Assembly (NCBI RefSeq): GCF_001683795.1
Contig: NZ_LIGX01000035.1
Location: 1-64,000, forward strand
DNA: 64,000 nucleotides
Reading direction: 5' to 3'
Source: Neoakkermansia glycaniphila
GTDB taxonomy: Bacteria; Verrucomicrobiota; Verrucomicrobiia; Verrucomicrobiales; Akkermansiaceae
The position numbers and the translations under genes were made by a program. Below the pieces are notes generated by a model, which was given only the letters and a program-made list of their open reading frames with translations, searched no databases and had not been told where the DNA came from. Shown one piece after another: positions 28,050-36,330 of this stretch (the stretch's first letter is position 1; each line of letters begins with the position of its first letter).

Positions 28050-28922
28050 ATGAACGCCAACCTCCTCCTCACAGCCTGCCTGCTTGCGGCCAACATCAGT
28101 CATGCGCAGAACACCCCCGGCACGGCACGACAGACGGAACCCGCCACCCCACAAACGGAACGGCAGCGACACGCCAACACCTACGAAACACATGTCCAGG
28201 GAATGATCGCCCATAAAACGGCGCTCGCAAACGCTCTGGCACAAGCCACGGACAAAAACACCGCAGAAACGGCAGCACGGAAAGCCGCGCAAACTTACCG
28301 GCAAATGCACGACTACTTCAGCAGCACCCTGCCCGGCATCAAAACAGCGCTTGAAGAACTCCCCGTCAGCGAAGTCGACGCGATCACCAGCCGCCACCAA
28401 CAAGCCAGAGAGACTGCCGAACAGGCTCTCGACAAAGAAGTCCTCCGCATCAGACTCCATGATGCCTTCGGCAACGAACCGTTGGCACACCTCATCACCG
28501 ACATCATCGCCTCCGGCCTTATCCCCGTGGCAAACCTCCAGCAGGAACTGACCGACCCGGAAGCGCTGCAGAAACTCGAACACGCCATGCGGGCATATTA
28601 CACCCAAATGATCGGCAACCTTCAAACCCTCCTTGCGGAAATACAGTCCATACACGACAAAACCACGGCCGACGCCGCAGCCGCCCGCATACGAACATTC
28701 TTCTCCGAACAGCAAAAAACGGAAGAAACCGCATTCGCCGACATGGTGCATACATACGGAACCCCGCCGGATACCCTCAAACAAAAAATCATGGACGAAT
28801 TCCTCCCTCAACTCCGGCAATGCCAGACAACGAGCGAAGAACTGAAACACAAACTCGAACAAACAAACTTCTACGGCTCACAGGAACTGCAAAAAGCCCT
28901 CAATCAGCAACCTGAAGCCTGA
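28050..28922 (+). CDS. Exported two-module YGS protein
   Basis: The 290-residue protein starts with a signal peptide (MNANLLLTACLLAANISHAQ). Module 1 contains QATDKNTAETAARKAAQTY and ends with a degenerate motif (AFGNEPLAHLI). Module 2 contains SIHDKTTADAAAARIRTFF, a second helix beginning GTPPDTLKQKIM, and the clear ending TNFYGSQELQKAL. It starts 12 bases after the previous stop codon. Function unknown. Confidence 0.72.
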   Translation: MNANLLLTACLLAANISHAQNTPGTARQTEPATPQTERQRHANTYETHVQGMIAHKTALANALAQATDKNTAETAARKAAQTYRQMHDYFSSTLPGIKTALEELPVSEVDAITSRHQQARETAEQALDKEVLRIRLHDAFGNEPLAHLITDIIASGLIPVANLQQELTDPEALQKLEHAMRAYYTQMIGNLQTLLAEIQSIHDKTTADAAAARIRTFFSEQQKTEETAFADMVHTYGTPPDTLKQKIMDEFLPQLRQCQTTSEELKHKLEQTNFYGSQELQKALNQQPEA

Positions 28923-28966
28923 CCTCAACAGACAAACGCCACCTCTTCCCCGCCAACAAAACAACC

Positions 28967-29440
28967 ATGAACAAAACAATCAAACACATACGCGCAGCCC
29001 TCATCCTTGGCACGGCTGCACTCACCCCCGGACTCCTCCAAGCCGCTCCGGACACTCCTTCCGCCGCACCGTCCGCGGAAAAGAAAACCGAACCGGCAAC
29101 TCTCGTCAAACAGATGGAAACGGCATACGACGAAATCAAAACACAACTGAACGGCATCCATGACAGGCCAACCGCAGATGCCGCCGCCGCACAGCTGAAA
29201 AACGCCAAAACAGCACTCTCAGCCATCGGCGCCTCCTTGAACCAAACCATGCTTACCTCGGGGGAAAAACAGCAGTTGCTCGACATAAGCAGCAACATCG
29301 GGAGGCTCCTCGCACAAAACAAGGCCATCCTCGAATCGAACGAATATTACGGATCGGATGAACTCCGGGCAGCCATGCAGGCATTCTTCATCCCCATGAA
29401 AAAGAACGCAGACGGAGCCTACATCCTGCCCATGTCATAA
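28967..29440 (+). CDS. Exported single-module YGS protein
   Basis: This is the simplest complete member, at 157 residues: a signal peptide (ALILGTAALTPGLLQAA), a short Pro/Ala-rich linker, then one module. The module has the first helix GIHDRPTADAAAAQLKNAK, the second helix TSGEKQQLLDISSNIG, and the ending NEYYGSDELRAAMQAFF. It is useful as a reference for module boundaries. It is followed by a strong terminator, so it probably ends the first transcript block. Function unknown. Confidence 0.72.
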   Translation: MNKTIKHIRAALILGTAALTPGLLQAAPDTPSAAPSAEKKTEPATLVKQMETAYDEIKTQLNGIHDRPTADAAAAQLKNAKTALSAIGASLNQTMLTSGEKQQLLDISSNIGRLLAQNKAILESNEYYGSDELRAAMQAFFIPMKKNADGAYILPMS

Positions 29441-29485
29441 AAACGGCTCATTCCGCCTGCCCAGACACCCGGCACCATCCTTTCC

Positions 29486-29524
29486 ATGAGGAAACTCATA
29501 CGTTGAGTTTTCTCATTGTTTTTT
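29486..29524 (+). terminator. Strong intrinsic terminator inside the YGS cluster
   Basis: ATGAGGAAACTCA (29486-29498) pairs with TGAGTTTTCTCAT (29504-29516), with one G-U pair, and is followed by TGTTTTTTG. It separates the genes up to 29440 from those after 29728. Confidence 0.85.
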
Positions 29525-29673
29525 GTCGGACAAATGCGTTTTGCGTGATCGATTGATCTTTTATAGTCAGCACAAAAAAAATATACGAATAAAAACGAAA
29601 ACACGTTAACAAACAAAAAACTAGAAATATAAACAAACAGAAAGCCGACCATTATTTCAACGCAAAACAATGT

Positions 29674-29715
29674 ATATTTTCGGACGAAGCTCATCTCAAA
29701 CGTTATTTAATATAA
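29674..29715 (+). promoter_or_regulatory. Conserved upstream element, copy 2
   Basis: TTTTCGGACGA, then CAAACGTTATTTAATAT 16 bases on, ends about 15 bases before the ATG at 29728. It matches copy 1 at 26621. The surrounding 200 bases are strongly AT-rich and hold no gene. Confidence 0.5.
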
Positions 29716-29727
29716 ACATACAATCAT

Positions 29728-30918
29728 ATGAAAAAACATTCCCATCCCACATCGTGGCCGATCATACTCGGCATCGCCCTCCTCGCAACAGGCACGCAAA
29801 CAGTCAAAGCCGCACAGCCGGAGCCCACACAACAGGCAGCACCCAGCACCGATCCCTCAGCCGACATCAAAGAACTGGAAACCATGCACCTTGCCATCCA
29901 ATCCCGGTTGGCTGCAATCCATGACCGAGGCTCTGCCGATAAAACAGCCGAATGGCTACACGCAAACCGCCTCAAATGGGCCGGACTCGTCGCGTCCCTG
30001 CGTCGAACCCAATTACCCACGGAACTCGAAAAAAGAAAACTCGACATCCAGCATCGTACCGGCCTCCTGCTCCTGCAATATACTTCACAATTCGCAGCTC
30101 CGACAACCCTGATTGTATCGGACAGCGGCGTCACAAATGCCAGATTCCACGGATCGGACAAATTGTTGCACACGCTGTACGCCTGCTTCGCCCCGGTAAA
30201 CGCAGAAGACACGGGCATGTACCACACGCCGCCATTATACAAACAGCTGCTCATTCATTACGGCATGATGCTACGCGCCGCCGAATCCATGTTCGCACAC
30301 ATCACCAACCAAGAATCTGCAGAAAGCACCGCCAAACGATTGTATACGCTCATGCACACCATGCAAACGCTGCAGGCAAGGATGCAAACACTGGCCCCTT
30401 TTCCCCGATGGGAAGACACACCTCCCTTCAATAATATCGGCTACATGCCCCTCATTCGGAAGCACATCCTTCAACTCTCCGAAACTGATTACCATGAATC
30501 GTTGGCTCTGAAACTAATCTGCGAAACCATCTTCCTCCCTCCGTCTGGCCTCTCCGTCCATCAAGAACTGCTCGCACAGCAGGAATGCGACCTCTACACG
30601 GTCATCCAGCAAGAATTGGCCTCCGTCCATGACAAAGATTCCGCCGAAAATACCCTTCTCCTCATTCGGCCATGGTTGCAAAAACTCGACTCTCTTCATA
30701 CACATTTCGCCATCAACTGCCACTCCTCGCAGACGATGCCCGCGCGCTGCCAAAAAATGTGCGAATACGGCTCCGCCTTCACCGACACCTGCTTCCATCT
30801 GATGCAAAACAATTACTATAATGCACCGGACCTGCAAAAAGTCGTCGAATCGCTTATCCGGAACCTCCCAACACATGCCGAACTCTACCGCCACGATATG
30901 AACGACGAAGCTACCTGA
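29728..30918 (+). CDS. Exported three-module YGS protein
   Basis: This 396-residue protein has a signal peptide (IILGIALLATGTQTVKAA) and three modules. Module 1: AIHDRGSADKTAEWL, then FHGSDKLLHTLYACFAP. Module 2: HITNQESAESTAKRLYTL, then DYHESLALKLICETIFLP. Module 3: SVHDKDSAENTLLLIRPWL, then NNYYNAPDLQKVVESLI. The modules are degenerate but in register. It is the close partner of the next gene, which has the same three-module plan and similar inter-module segments. Function unknown. Confidence 0.75.
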   Translation: MKKHSHPTSWPIILGIALLATGTQTVKAAQPEPTQQAAPSTDPSADIKELETMHLAIQSRLAAIHDRGSADKTAEWLHANRLKWAGLVASLRRTQLPTELEKRKLDIQHRTGLLLLQYTSQFAAPTTLIVSDSGVTNARFHGSDKLLHTLYACFAPVNAEDTGMYHTPPLYKQLLIHYGMMLRAAESMFAHITNQESAESTAKRLYTLMHTMQTLQARMQTLAPFPRWEDTPPFNNIGYMPLIRKHILQLSETDYHESLALKLICETIFLPPSGLSVHQELLAQQECDLYTVIQQELASVHDKDSAENTLLLIRPWLQKLDSLHTHFAINCHSSQTMPARCQKMCEYGSAFTDTCFHLMQNNYYNAPDLQKVVESLIRNLPTHAELYRHDMNDEAT

Positions 30919-30980
30919 CAACAAACACCCTCTGAGTCCACACCACAACAACCATCATCTCATCCAAACACATTCATTCC

Positions 30981-32147
30981 ATGCATCCCCTCCGCACATA
31001 TACAACCCATGCCGCGCTCTGTTGCCTCGGCATCGCCCTCTTCGCGGCAAGCACAGGAAAGGTATCGGCCGAACCGGCTGCCGACCTGAAAACCGCCTTG
31101 CAGCAAATAGCACCCGACACCGATCCCGCAGCCAACATCAAAGATATGGAAACCCTGAACCATATCATGCAAGCTCAACTGCAGGGAATCCACGACCAGG
31201 CTACCGCTGACGAAGCCGTAGCCTTATTGCAACAGAGCAGGCTCAAATTGCGCACGATACTTCATCTCCTTTACCAACTCGACCTGCCGCCGGAACTCGA
31301 CCGCCAAAAAATCTCTATTGAAAGCACGATCGGACGCATGCTTTTGACATATCGTGCTGAACTGAAAAATAAAGATTTTTACGGTTCGGACAAGTTGCGG
31401 CATGCCATGCATGACTTTTTCACCCCAGCAAAATACATGACGCTTTCTTATTATGTGTACCCTTCTCAATACACCAGATTGCAGAAAGTCTATGACACAA
31501 CTTTGAAAGACACCATCGCCGCCCTCGCCCAAACGTCCGACAACACCTCAGCAGAAACCACCGCCGAAAACTTGCATTACGCTGCGCGCTCCCTGCGAAG
31601 CCTGCAGGCAAGAATGCAAAATCTGGATATCCAATCCGGTCTCAATCCAAGCTGCCCCACAGGCGATCCCTCCCTCCTCCCACAGATACAAAACCATATA
31701 AAGCAATTGCAAAGCGTAAAATATTACGACTCGCCGGCACTTCAGCAAACCTGCGAAACACTCTTCTCTCCCGTATCCGATCATTTCGAGTACATGGAAA
31801 TACTCGCCCAACAGGAATGCGATCTCTATACAATCATTCTGGACTATCTGTCGATGATCGATGACGACACTTCGGCCGAAGACGCCCTCCTTCACACATG
31901 GCAATGGACCAGAAAACTCAATCAACTCCACACGAACATGGAACAAATTGCACCGCCATCCAACATAGCACAGCATGCCATACTCTCCCAGCGGAGAATC
32001 TCCATGGCACCTCGCTACGATCAAGCACTCTTCCGCCTCATACGCCAAATGGGAAATAAAAAATACTACGGATCGAACGAACTGGAATGCAACATGCAAG
32101 ACCTCCTGCACTCAATCGGCCAAGGCATCGACCCGTCCATTCGTTGA
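30981..32147 (+). CDS. Exported three-module YGS protein, paralog of the previous gene
   Basis: The 388-residue product has a signal peptide (AALCCLGIALFAASTGKVSA). Module 1 reads GIHDQATADEAVALLQQ and ends DFYGSDKLRHAMHDFF. Module 2 reads QTSDNTSAETTAENLHY and ends KYYDSPALQQTCETLF. Module 3 reads MIDDDTSAEDALLHTW and ends KYYGSNELECNMQDLL. The segment QQECDLYT between modules 2 and 3 is identical to one in the previous gene, so these two are recent duplicates. Function unknown. Confidence 0.75.
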   Translation: MHPLRTYTTHAALCCLGIALFAASTGKVSAEPAADLKTALQQIAPDTDPAANIKDMETLNHIMQAQLQGIHDQATADEAVALLQQSRLKLRTILHLLYQLDLPPELDRQKISIESTIGRMLLTYRAELKNKDFYGSDKLRHAMHDFFTPAKYMTLSYYVYPSQYTRLQKVYDTTLKDTIAALAQTSDNTSAETTAENLHYAARSLRSLQARMQNLDIQSGLNPSCPTGDPSLLPQIQNHIKQLQSVKYYDSPALQQTCETLFSPVSDHFEYMEILAQQECDLYTIILDYLSMIDDDTSAEDALLHTWQWTRKLNQLHTNMEQIAPPSNIAQHAILSQRRISMAPRYDQALFRLIRQMGNKKYYGSNELECNMQDLLHSIGQGIDPSIR

Positions 32148-32282
32148 GAGCCTGCCATCCGCAGCCGACAAACCTTCTCTTCCACTGCAGAGGGGAAGGT
32201 TCCTTATTCGAAGCAGAAACGCCACCGCATGGCCCGTACTCCGGAACCATCGTGTAATGCAAGACACCCCCGGCCACCATCC

Positions 32283-32311
32283 TTGACACCCCGACCTACC
32301 CAAGCTATCAT
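32283..32311 (+). promoter_or_regulatory. Promoter of the last YGS gene
   Basis: TTGACA (32283-32288) and TATCAT (32306-32311) are 17 bases apart, with the ATG nine bases after the -10 box. Confidence 0.7.
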
Positions 32312-32320
32312 CTTACCGGA

Positions 32321-32797
32321 ATGATACGCACAATCTCACTGACGCTCCCCGTCTTCGGCATCTTCACCGCCGCCGGACTCGCCGAAACCGCTCCTGCCTC
32401 CGAATCGGCCCAGCCTGAAACTGCCGCCGAACAGACTCCCAACCCCAACCCCGACGACGAACGCATCGAAAAAGCCTATACCGACCTCATCGTCGCCTTC
32501 GGAAAACTCGACGCCATCCTCGAAGGCACCACCAGCAAAGCACAAGCCGACCTCATCGCACCGCTCTTCCTCGCAATGCTGGATCAAATCAAAACCATCT
32601 TCGCCCATGCGGCCCAATTATCGCCATCCCCTGAAATGATGGAACCCATCATGAAAGTCTACGAACCGGCACTGGAAAAATACAATCAAAGCATCGATAC
32701 CCACATCGACCGCATCCTCAACAACAAATGCTACGGCTCCGACGCCATGCAAAAAGCTATCGGAGAATATTTCAAACCTGCCCGAAACAAACCGTAA
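32321..32797 (+). CDS. Exported single-module YGS protein
   Basis: This 158-residue protein has a signal peptide (SLTLPVFGIFTAAGLAE), an acidic Pro-rich linker, then one module. The first helix contains TSKAQADLIAPLFLAM, the second SPEMMEPIMKVYEPAL, and the end is NKCYGSDAMQKAIGEYF. It has its own promoter and is followed by a hairpin terminator, so it is transcribed alone. It closes the nine-gene cluster. Function unknown. Confidence 0.72.
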   Translation: MIRTISLTLPVFGIFTAAGLAETAPASESAQPETAAEQTPNPNPDDERIEKAYTDLIVAFGKLDAILEGTTSKAQADLIAPLFLAMLDQIKTIFAHAAQLSPSPEMMEPIMKVYEPALEKYNQSIDTHIDRILNNKCYGSDAMQKAIGEYFKPARNKP

Positions 32798-32868
32798 CCG
32801 CACCACTGCCGGGCAAATCGCCCTCACACAGCCAGCATCCTAAAACGGATATACCCCCATTGATCAAC

Positions 32869-32900
32869 AAGCCGCGCCATGCAAAATGGCGCGGCTTCTC
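32869..32900 (+). terminator. Hairpin terminator ending the YGS cluster
   Basis: A perfect 12-base stem, AAGCCGCGCCAT/ATGGCGCGGCTT with a GCAAA loop, is followed by CTCC rather than a U-run. The position after 32797 supports termination. Confidence 0.6.
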
Positions 32901-33023
32901 CGCATACGCTCATCCAGCCATACACGTTAGAAAAACAATGCATTCCGAATAACAGTTATTGAACAACCGAACGAACCGCAGGCATCTCACCCGGTGAACG
33001 GAAACCTCCGCACCACTCAAACC

Positions 33024-34565
33024 ATGAAAACCACCGAACCGACCCAAACCTTGAAAAAGGCCATGGCCACGGCTACAGGCACCCTGCTTATTGCCGCATC
33101 TGCCATCGCCTCGGCCTCCCAGGCGCCAGCCTCCGCAGACAACACCGGCACACAGCAGGCCGATCTCCCGAAATACCTCAACACGCGGCAGGGTTTCGAC
33201 GTCCACGCCCTGCCCGAAGACCAGGTAAGCCCCAGCCTGCAAAAAGGCATGCCTGCCCACAAACAGCTCATGAAACGCACCAAAGGCGTCTCCACCCCCG
33301 ACGCAGTCATCCAGCAGAACCGCAAGGACGACTCCGGCAGCCGCCTCGTCTTCTTCCCCTCCACCCCGCCGAAAATGATGCCCTACCTCGACGGCATCTA
33401 CGTCTTCGGCAACACCTGCATCCAGCCGGGAGCCGTCATCAATGAAGACCCGCTCTCCACAGGCGCGCAAATCGTCAAAAACCGCCTGTCCGACGTAGGC
33501 TTCCAGTACTCCTTCAACCACGGCTTCAACTACACCGGCATCACCGGCCCCCGCCCCATCGGCGGCCAGCGCGACTTCACCTCCTACAACGCCTCATTGC
33601 TCGCCAACTGGTTCCTCATGCGCACCCGGGACGGCAGCCAGGGCCTCTTCATCGCCACCGAATGGGACTGGGGTGACGGCATCAACTACAACCAGCGCAA
33701 CGGCGGCCCGAACAAAAGCCTCGGTTCCCTGCAGAACCCCGCGGCCTCCTCGCGCGGCGGCGGCTCCTACCTCGCCAACGTCAGCCTCGGCTACAGCGCG
33801 TTCGACGGCAAACTCGTCCTCATGGTAGGCCAGCTCGACGCCACCAACTACCTCGACCAGAACGCCTACTCCGCCAGCGGCTTCAACAACCTCCTCAACG
33901 AATCCTTCGAATTCAACCAGGCCCTCCCCATCCCCTTCGGCGCCTGGGGCTACCACGTCGCATGGCAGCCGGTCAAATCCTTCTACCTCATGGCCGTCTC
34001 TGCGGGCAACAACTACCAGCTCAACCACAACCCCTTCCAATACATCAACAAAAACGCCTGGACCAACATGATGGAAGCAGGCTTCGTCTCGGACGACTTC
34101 ATGGGCTGGGGGCCCGGCACCATCCGCTTCCAATATGCATGGACCCGCACCGGCAGTGAAAACGGCAACGCCGTCGGCATCAACTGGCAGCAGCAGCTCG
34201 GCAAACACAGCACCCTCGGCTGGTTCGGACGCCTCGGCTGGGCCGACCCCGATGCCGCCGCCATCAACGGAGTCAAATCCGCCGTCACCACCGGCCTCGT
34301 CTGGCAGGCTCCATGGGCTGCTGCAGGCCCCTTCCGCTACGCCAACAACGACCAGCTCGCCCTCGGCTTCCTCTGGCTCACCCCGGCAGACAGCATCAAA
34401 CCCGTCCGCAACAACAACGAATACGGCATCGAACTCGCCTACGTCATGCAAATCACCCCCACCATGACCATTGAGCCGGACATACAAATCACCCGCAACC
34501 CCGTACACGGCAACGGCAAAGACACCAACGTCGTCTTCCAGATCCAGAACACCTGGCACTGGTAA
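33024..34565 (+). CDS. OprB-type carbohydrate porin
   Basis: This 513-residue protein has a signal peptide (MATATGTLLIAASAIASASQ) and an outer-membrane beta-barrel of the OprB family. Diagnostic features are alternating aromatic strands (NASLLANWFLM, LFIATEWDWGDGINYN), the conserved segment PFGAWGYHVAWQPVKSFYL, and a C-terminal strand ending in NTWHW. OprB porins let mono- and oligosaccharides through the outer membrane, which fits a sugar-feeding organism. ATG at 33024 gives a better signal peptide than the in-frame ATG at 32994. No TonB box is seen. Confidence 0.9.
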   Translation: MKTTEPTQTLKKAMATATGTLLIAASAIASASQAPASADNTGTQQADLPKYLNTRQGFDVHALPEDQVSPSLQKGMPAHKQLMKRTKGVSTPDAVIQQNRKDDSGSRLVFFPSTPPKMMPYLDGIYVFGNTCIQPGAVINEDPLSTGAQIVKNRLSDVGFQYSFNHGFNYTGITGPRPIGGQRDFTSYNASLLANWFLMRTRDGSQGLFIATEWDWGDGINYNQRNGGPNKSLGSLQNPAASSRGGGSYLANVSLGYSAFDGKLVLMVGQLDATNYLDQNAYSASGFNNLLNESFEFNQALPIPFGAWGYHVAWQPVKSFYLMAVSAGNNYQLNHNPFQYINKNAWTNMMEAGFVSDDFMGWGPGTIRFQYAWTRTGSENGNAVGINWQQQLGKHSTLGWFGRLGWADPDAAAINGVKSAVTTGLVWQAPWAAAGPFRYANNDQLALGFLWLTPADSIKPVRNNNEYGIELAYVMQITPTMTIEPDIQITRNPVHGNGKDTNVVFQIQNTWHW

Positions 34566-34688
34566 ACCCACGCTGACCGGCACGCCACACGCACGGCGCA
34601 GCGCCCCGCTAAGGAGCGTTGCGCCGCACTGCGTCCCGCCCACAACGAAAATGTGACGCAAAAGTCACAGAAAAGCCCCACTTGGGAC

Positions 34689-34717
34689 TTGATGAAAAAG
34701 AACATCTGACATATCGT
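34689..34717 (+). promoter_or_regulatory. Promoter of the ppx-like/ppk operon
   Basis: TTGATG (34689-34694) and TATCGT (34712-34717) are 17 bases apart; the ATG follows 11 bases after the -10 box. Confidence 0.6.
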
Positions 34718-34728
34718 CTCTCTAGAAC

Positions 34729-36315
34729 ATGACATCCGACTCCGCCACTCCCGACCCTCAAACCGCCGCCGCCCCCGGCGAAGCGGCAGCCCTGCGTGCC
34801 GTCATCTTCCTCGGCGCCAGCTCCATGGACCTCATGATCAGCGAAACGGCAGGAGAAAACGCCCGCATCATCGACGTCCTCACCCAGCCCGTCCCCCTCG
34901 CCCGCGACATCTTCCGCAAAGGCTACATCTCCCGCGCCACCATGGACCGCTGCGTCCAAATCATGGACGACTACATGGCCCTCCTCCGCGAATACGGCAC
35001 CGGAACCACCCTCGACATCAGCTTCCTCGCCACCAACATCGTCCAAGACATGGCCAACATGGACACCTTCATGAACCGCCTCCACATCGCGCACGGCCTC
35101 CGCCTCCGCGTCATCGACGACGGTGAAATGACCCGCCTCATCTACATGAGCGTCCGCGCCGTCCTCCGGAAAAACCCCGACCTCCTCAAAAAACGCGTCC
35201 TCGTCGTCCACGCCGGCCCGGGCAACACCCGCCTCCTCCTCTTCGAAAAAGGCCGCATCACCCGCTACTCCAGCTACCGCCTCGGCACCCACCGCACCGG
35301 AGAAACCATCGGCGACATCGACTACAGTGACGACTCCACCGAAATCACCCTCGTCCGCGAACACATCCGCGGCCAGATCGACCAGATCCAGCACGACTTC
35401 CACAACATCTCCCCGCCCGACACCATCATCATCATCGGCGCGGAAATCCAGAAACTCCTCCCCCTCCTCAACCCCAAAAACAACGCCGCCATCAACGCGG
35501 CGGACATCTCCTCCCTCGCCGAAAACATCGCCAGCAAATCGGTAGAGCAACGCATGATCAAACTCGAGCAGGACTACTCCAGCATCGCCTCCGTCCTCCC
35601 CGCCCTCATCATCAACCTCTCCATCGCCCAGCTCTTCGGCAGCTCCCGCATCATCATCCCCCCCACCAACTACGGCACCGACTTCCTCAACAGCCTCATC
35701 CTCTCCCACACGGACACCATGGCGCTCGAAGACGAAGTCCTCCACTTCGCCGCCCTCCTCTCCGACCGCTACCAAGCGGACCGCGCCCACAGCCGGCAAG
35801 TCGCCAAACTCGGCTGCATGCTCTTCGACGCCCTCCAGAACCTCCACCGCCTCGGCAAACACGACCGCCTCCTCCTCCACGTCGCCGCCATCCTCCACGA
35901 AATCGGCACCTACATCAACCCCAAGCGCCACCACCAGCACTCCCAATACATCATCCTCAACAGCGAACTCTTCGGCCTCAGCCGCTCGGACGTCGAAATC
36001 ATCGCCCTCCTCGCCCGCTACCACCGGCACGGAGCCCCCACCACCGACGAACCCACCTACGCCGAACTCGAACCCCTCGACCGCCTCCGCGTCCAGAAAC
36101 TCGCAGCCATCCTCCGCGTCGCAGACGCCCTCGAACGCTCCCACTCCCAGCGCATCCGCAAACTCGGCGTCCGCATCGCCGACAAACGCCTCGAAATCCT
36201 CGTCGAAGGCCTCAACGACATCACCATCGAAAACATGGCCATGAGCCAGAAAGGCGACCTCTTCACCGACATCTTCGGCTACGAAATCGCCCTCATCCCC
36301 ACCTTCAGCCGCTAA
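34729..36315 (+). CDS. Ppx/GppA-family protein with HD-type C-terminal domain, active site eroded
   Basis: The 528-residue protein has the layout of long exopolyphosphatases: an actin-like Ppx/GppA part (about residues 22-320) and a C-terminal HD-like helical domain (VAAILHEIGTYINPKRHHQHS, much like that of E. coli Ppx). It lies 15 bases upstream of ppk, a usual pairing for polyphosphate turnover. The catalytic region is odd. The phosphate loop DxGSNS at the start reads FLGASSMDL. The second loop, normally DIGGGSTEL, reads HAGPGNTRL (His161 in place of Asp). The general-base Glu in DGEMTRL (about 133) is kept. It may be a regulatory homologue or have another substrate. Confidence 0.85.
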   Translation: MTSDSATPDPQTAAAPGEAAALRAVIFLGASSMDLMISETAGENARIIDVLTQPVPLARDIFRKGYISRATMDRCVQIMDDYMALLREYGTGTTLDISFLATNIVQDMANMDTFMNRLHIAHGLRLRVIDDGEMTRLIYMSVRAVLRKNPDLLKKRVLVVHAGPGNTRLLLFEKGRITRYSSYRLGTHRTGETIGDIDYSDDSTEITLVREHIRGQIDQIQHDFHNISPPDTIIIIGAEIQKLLPLLNPKNNAAINAADISSLAENIASKSVEQRMIKLEQDYSSIASVLPALIINLSIAQLFGSSRIIIPPTNYGTDFLNSLILSHTDTMALEDEVLHFAALLSDRYQADRAHSRQVAKLGCMLFDALQNLHRLGKHDRLLLHVAAILHEIGTYINPKRHHQHSQYIILNSELFGLSRSDVEIIALLARYHRHGAPTTDEPTYAELEPLDRLRVQKLAAILRVADALERSHSQRIRKLGVRIADKRLEILVEGLNDITIENMAMSQKGDLFTDIFGYEIALIPTFSR

Positions 36316-36330
36316 CTGCACCACCCCACC

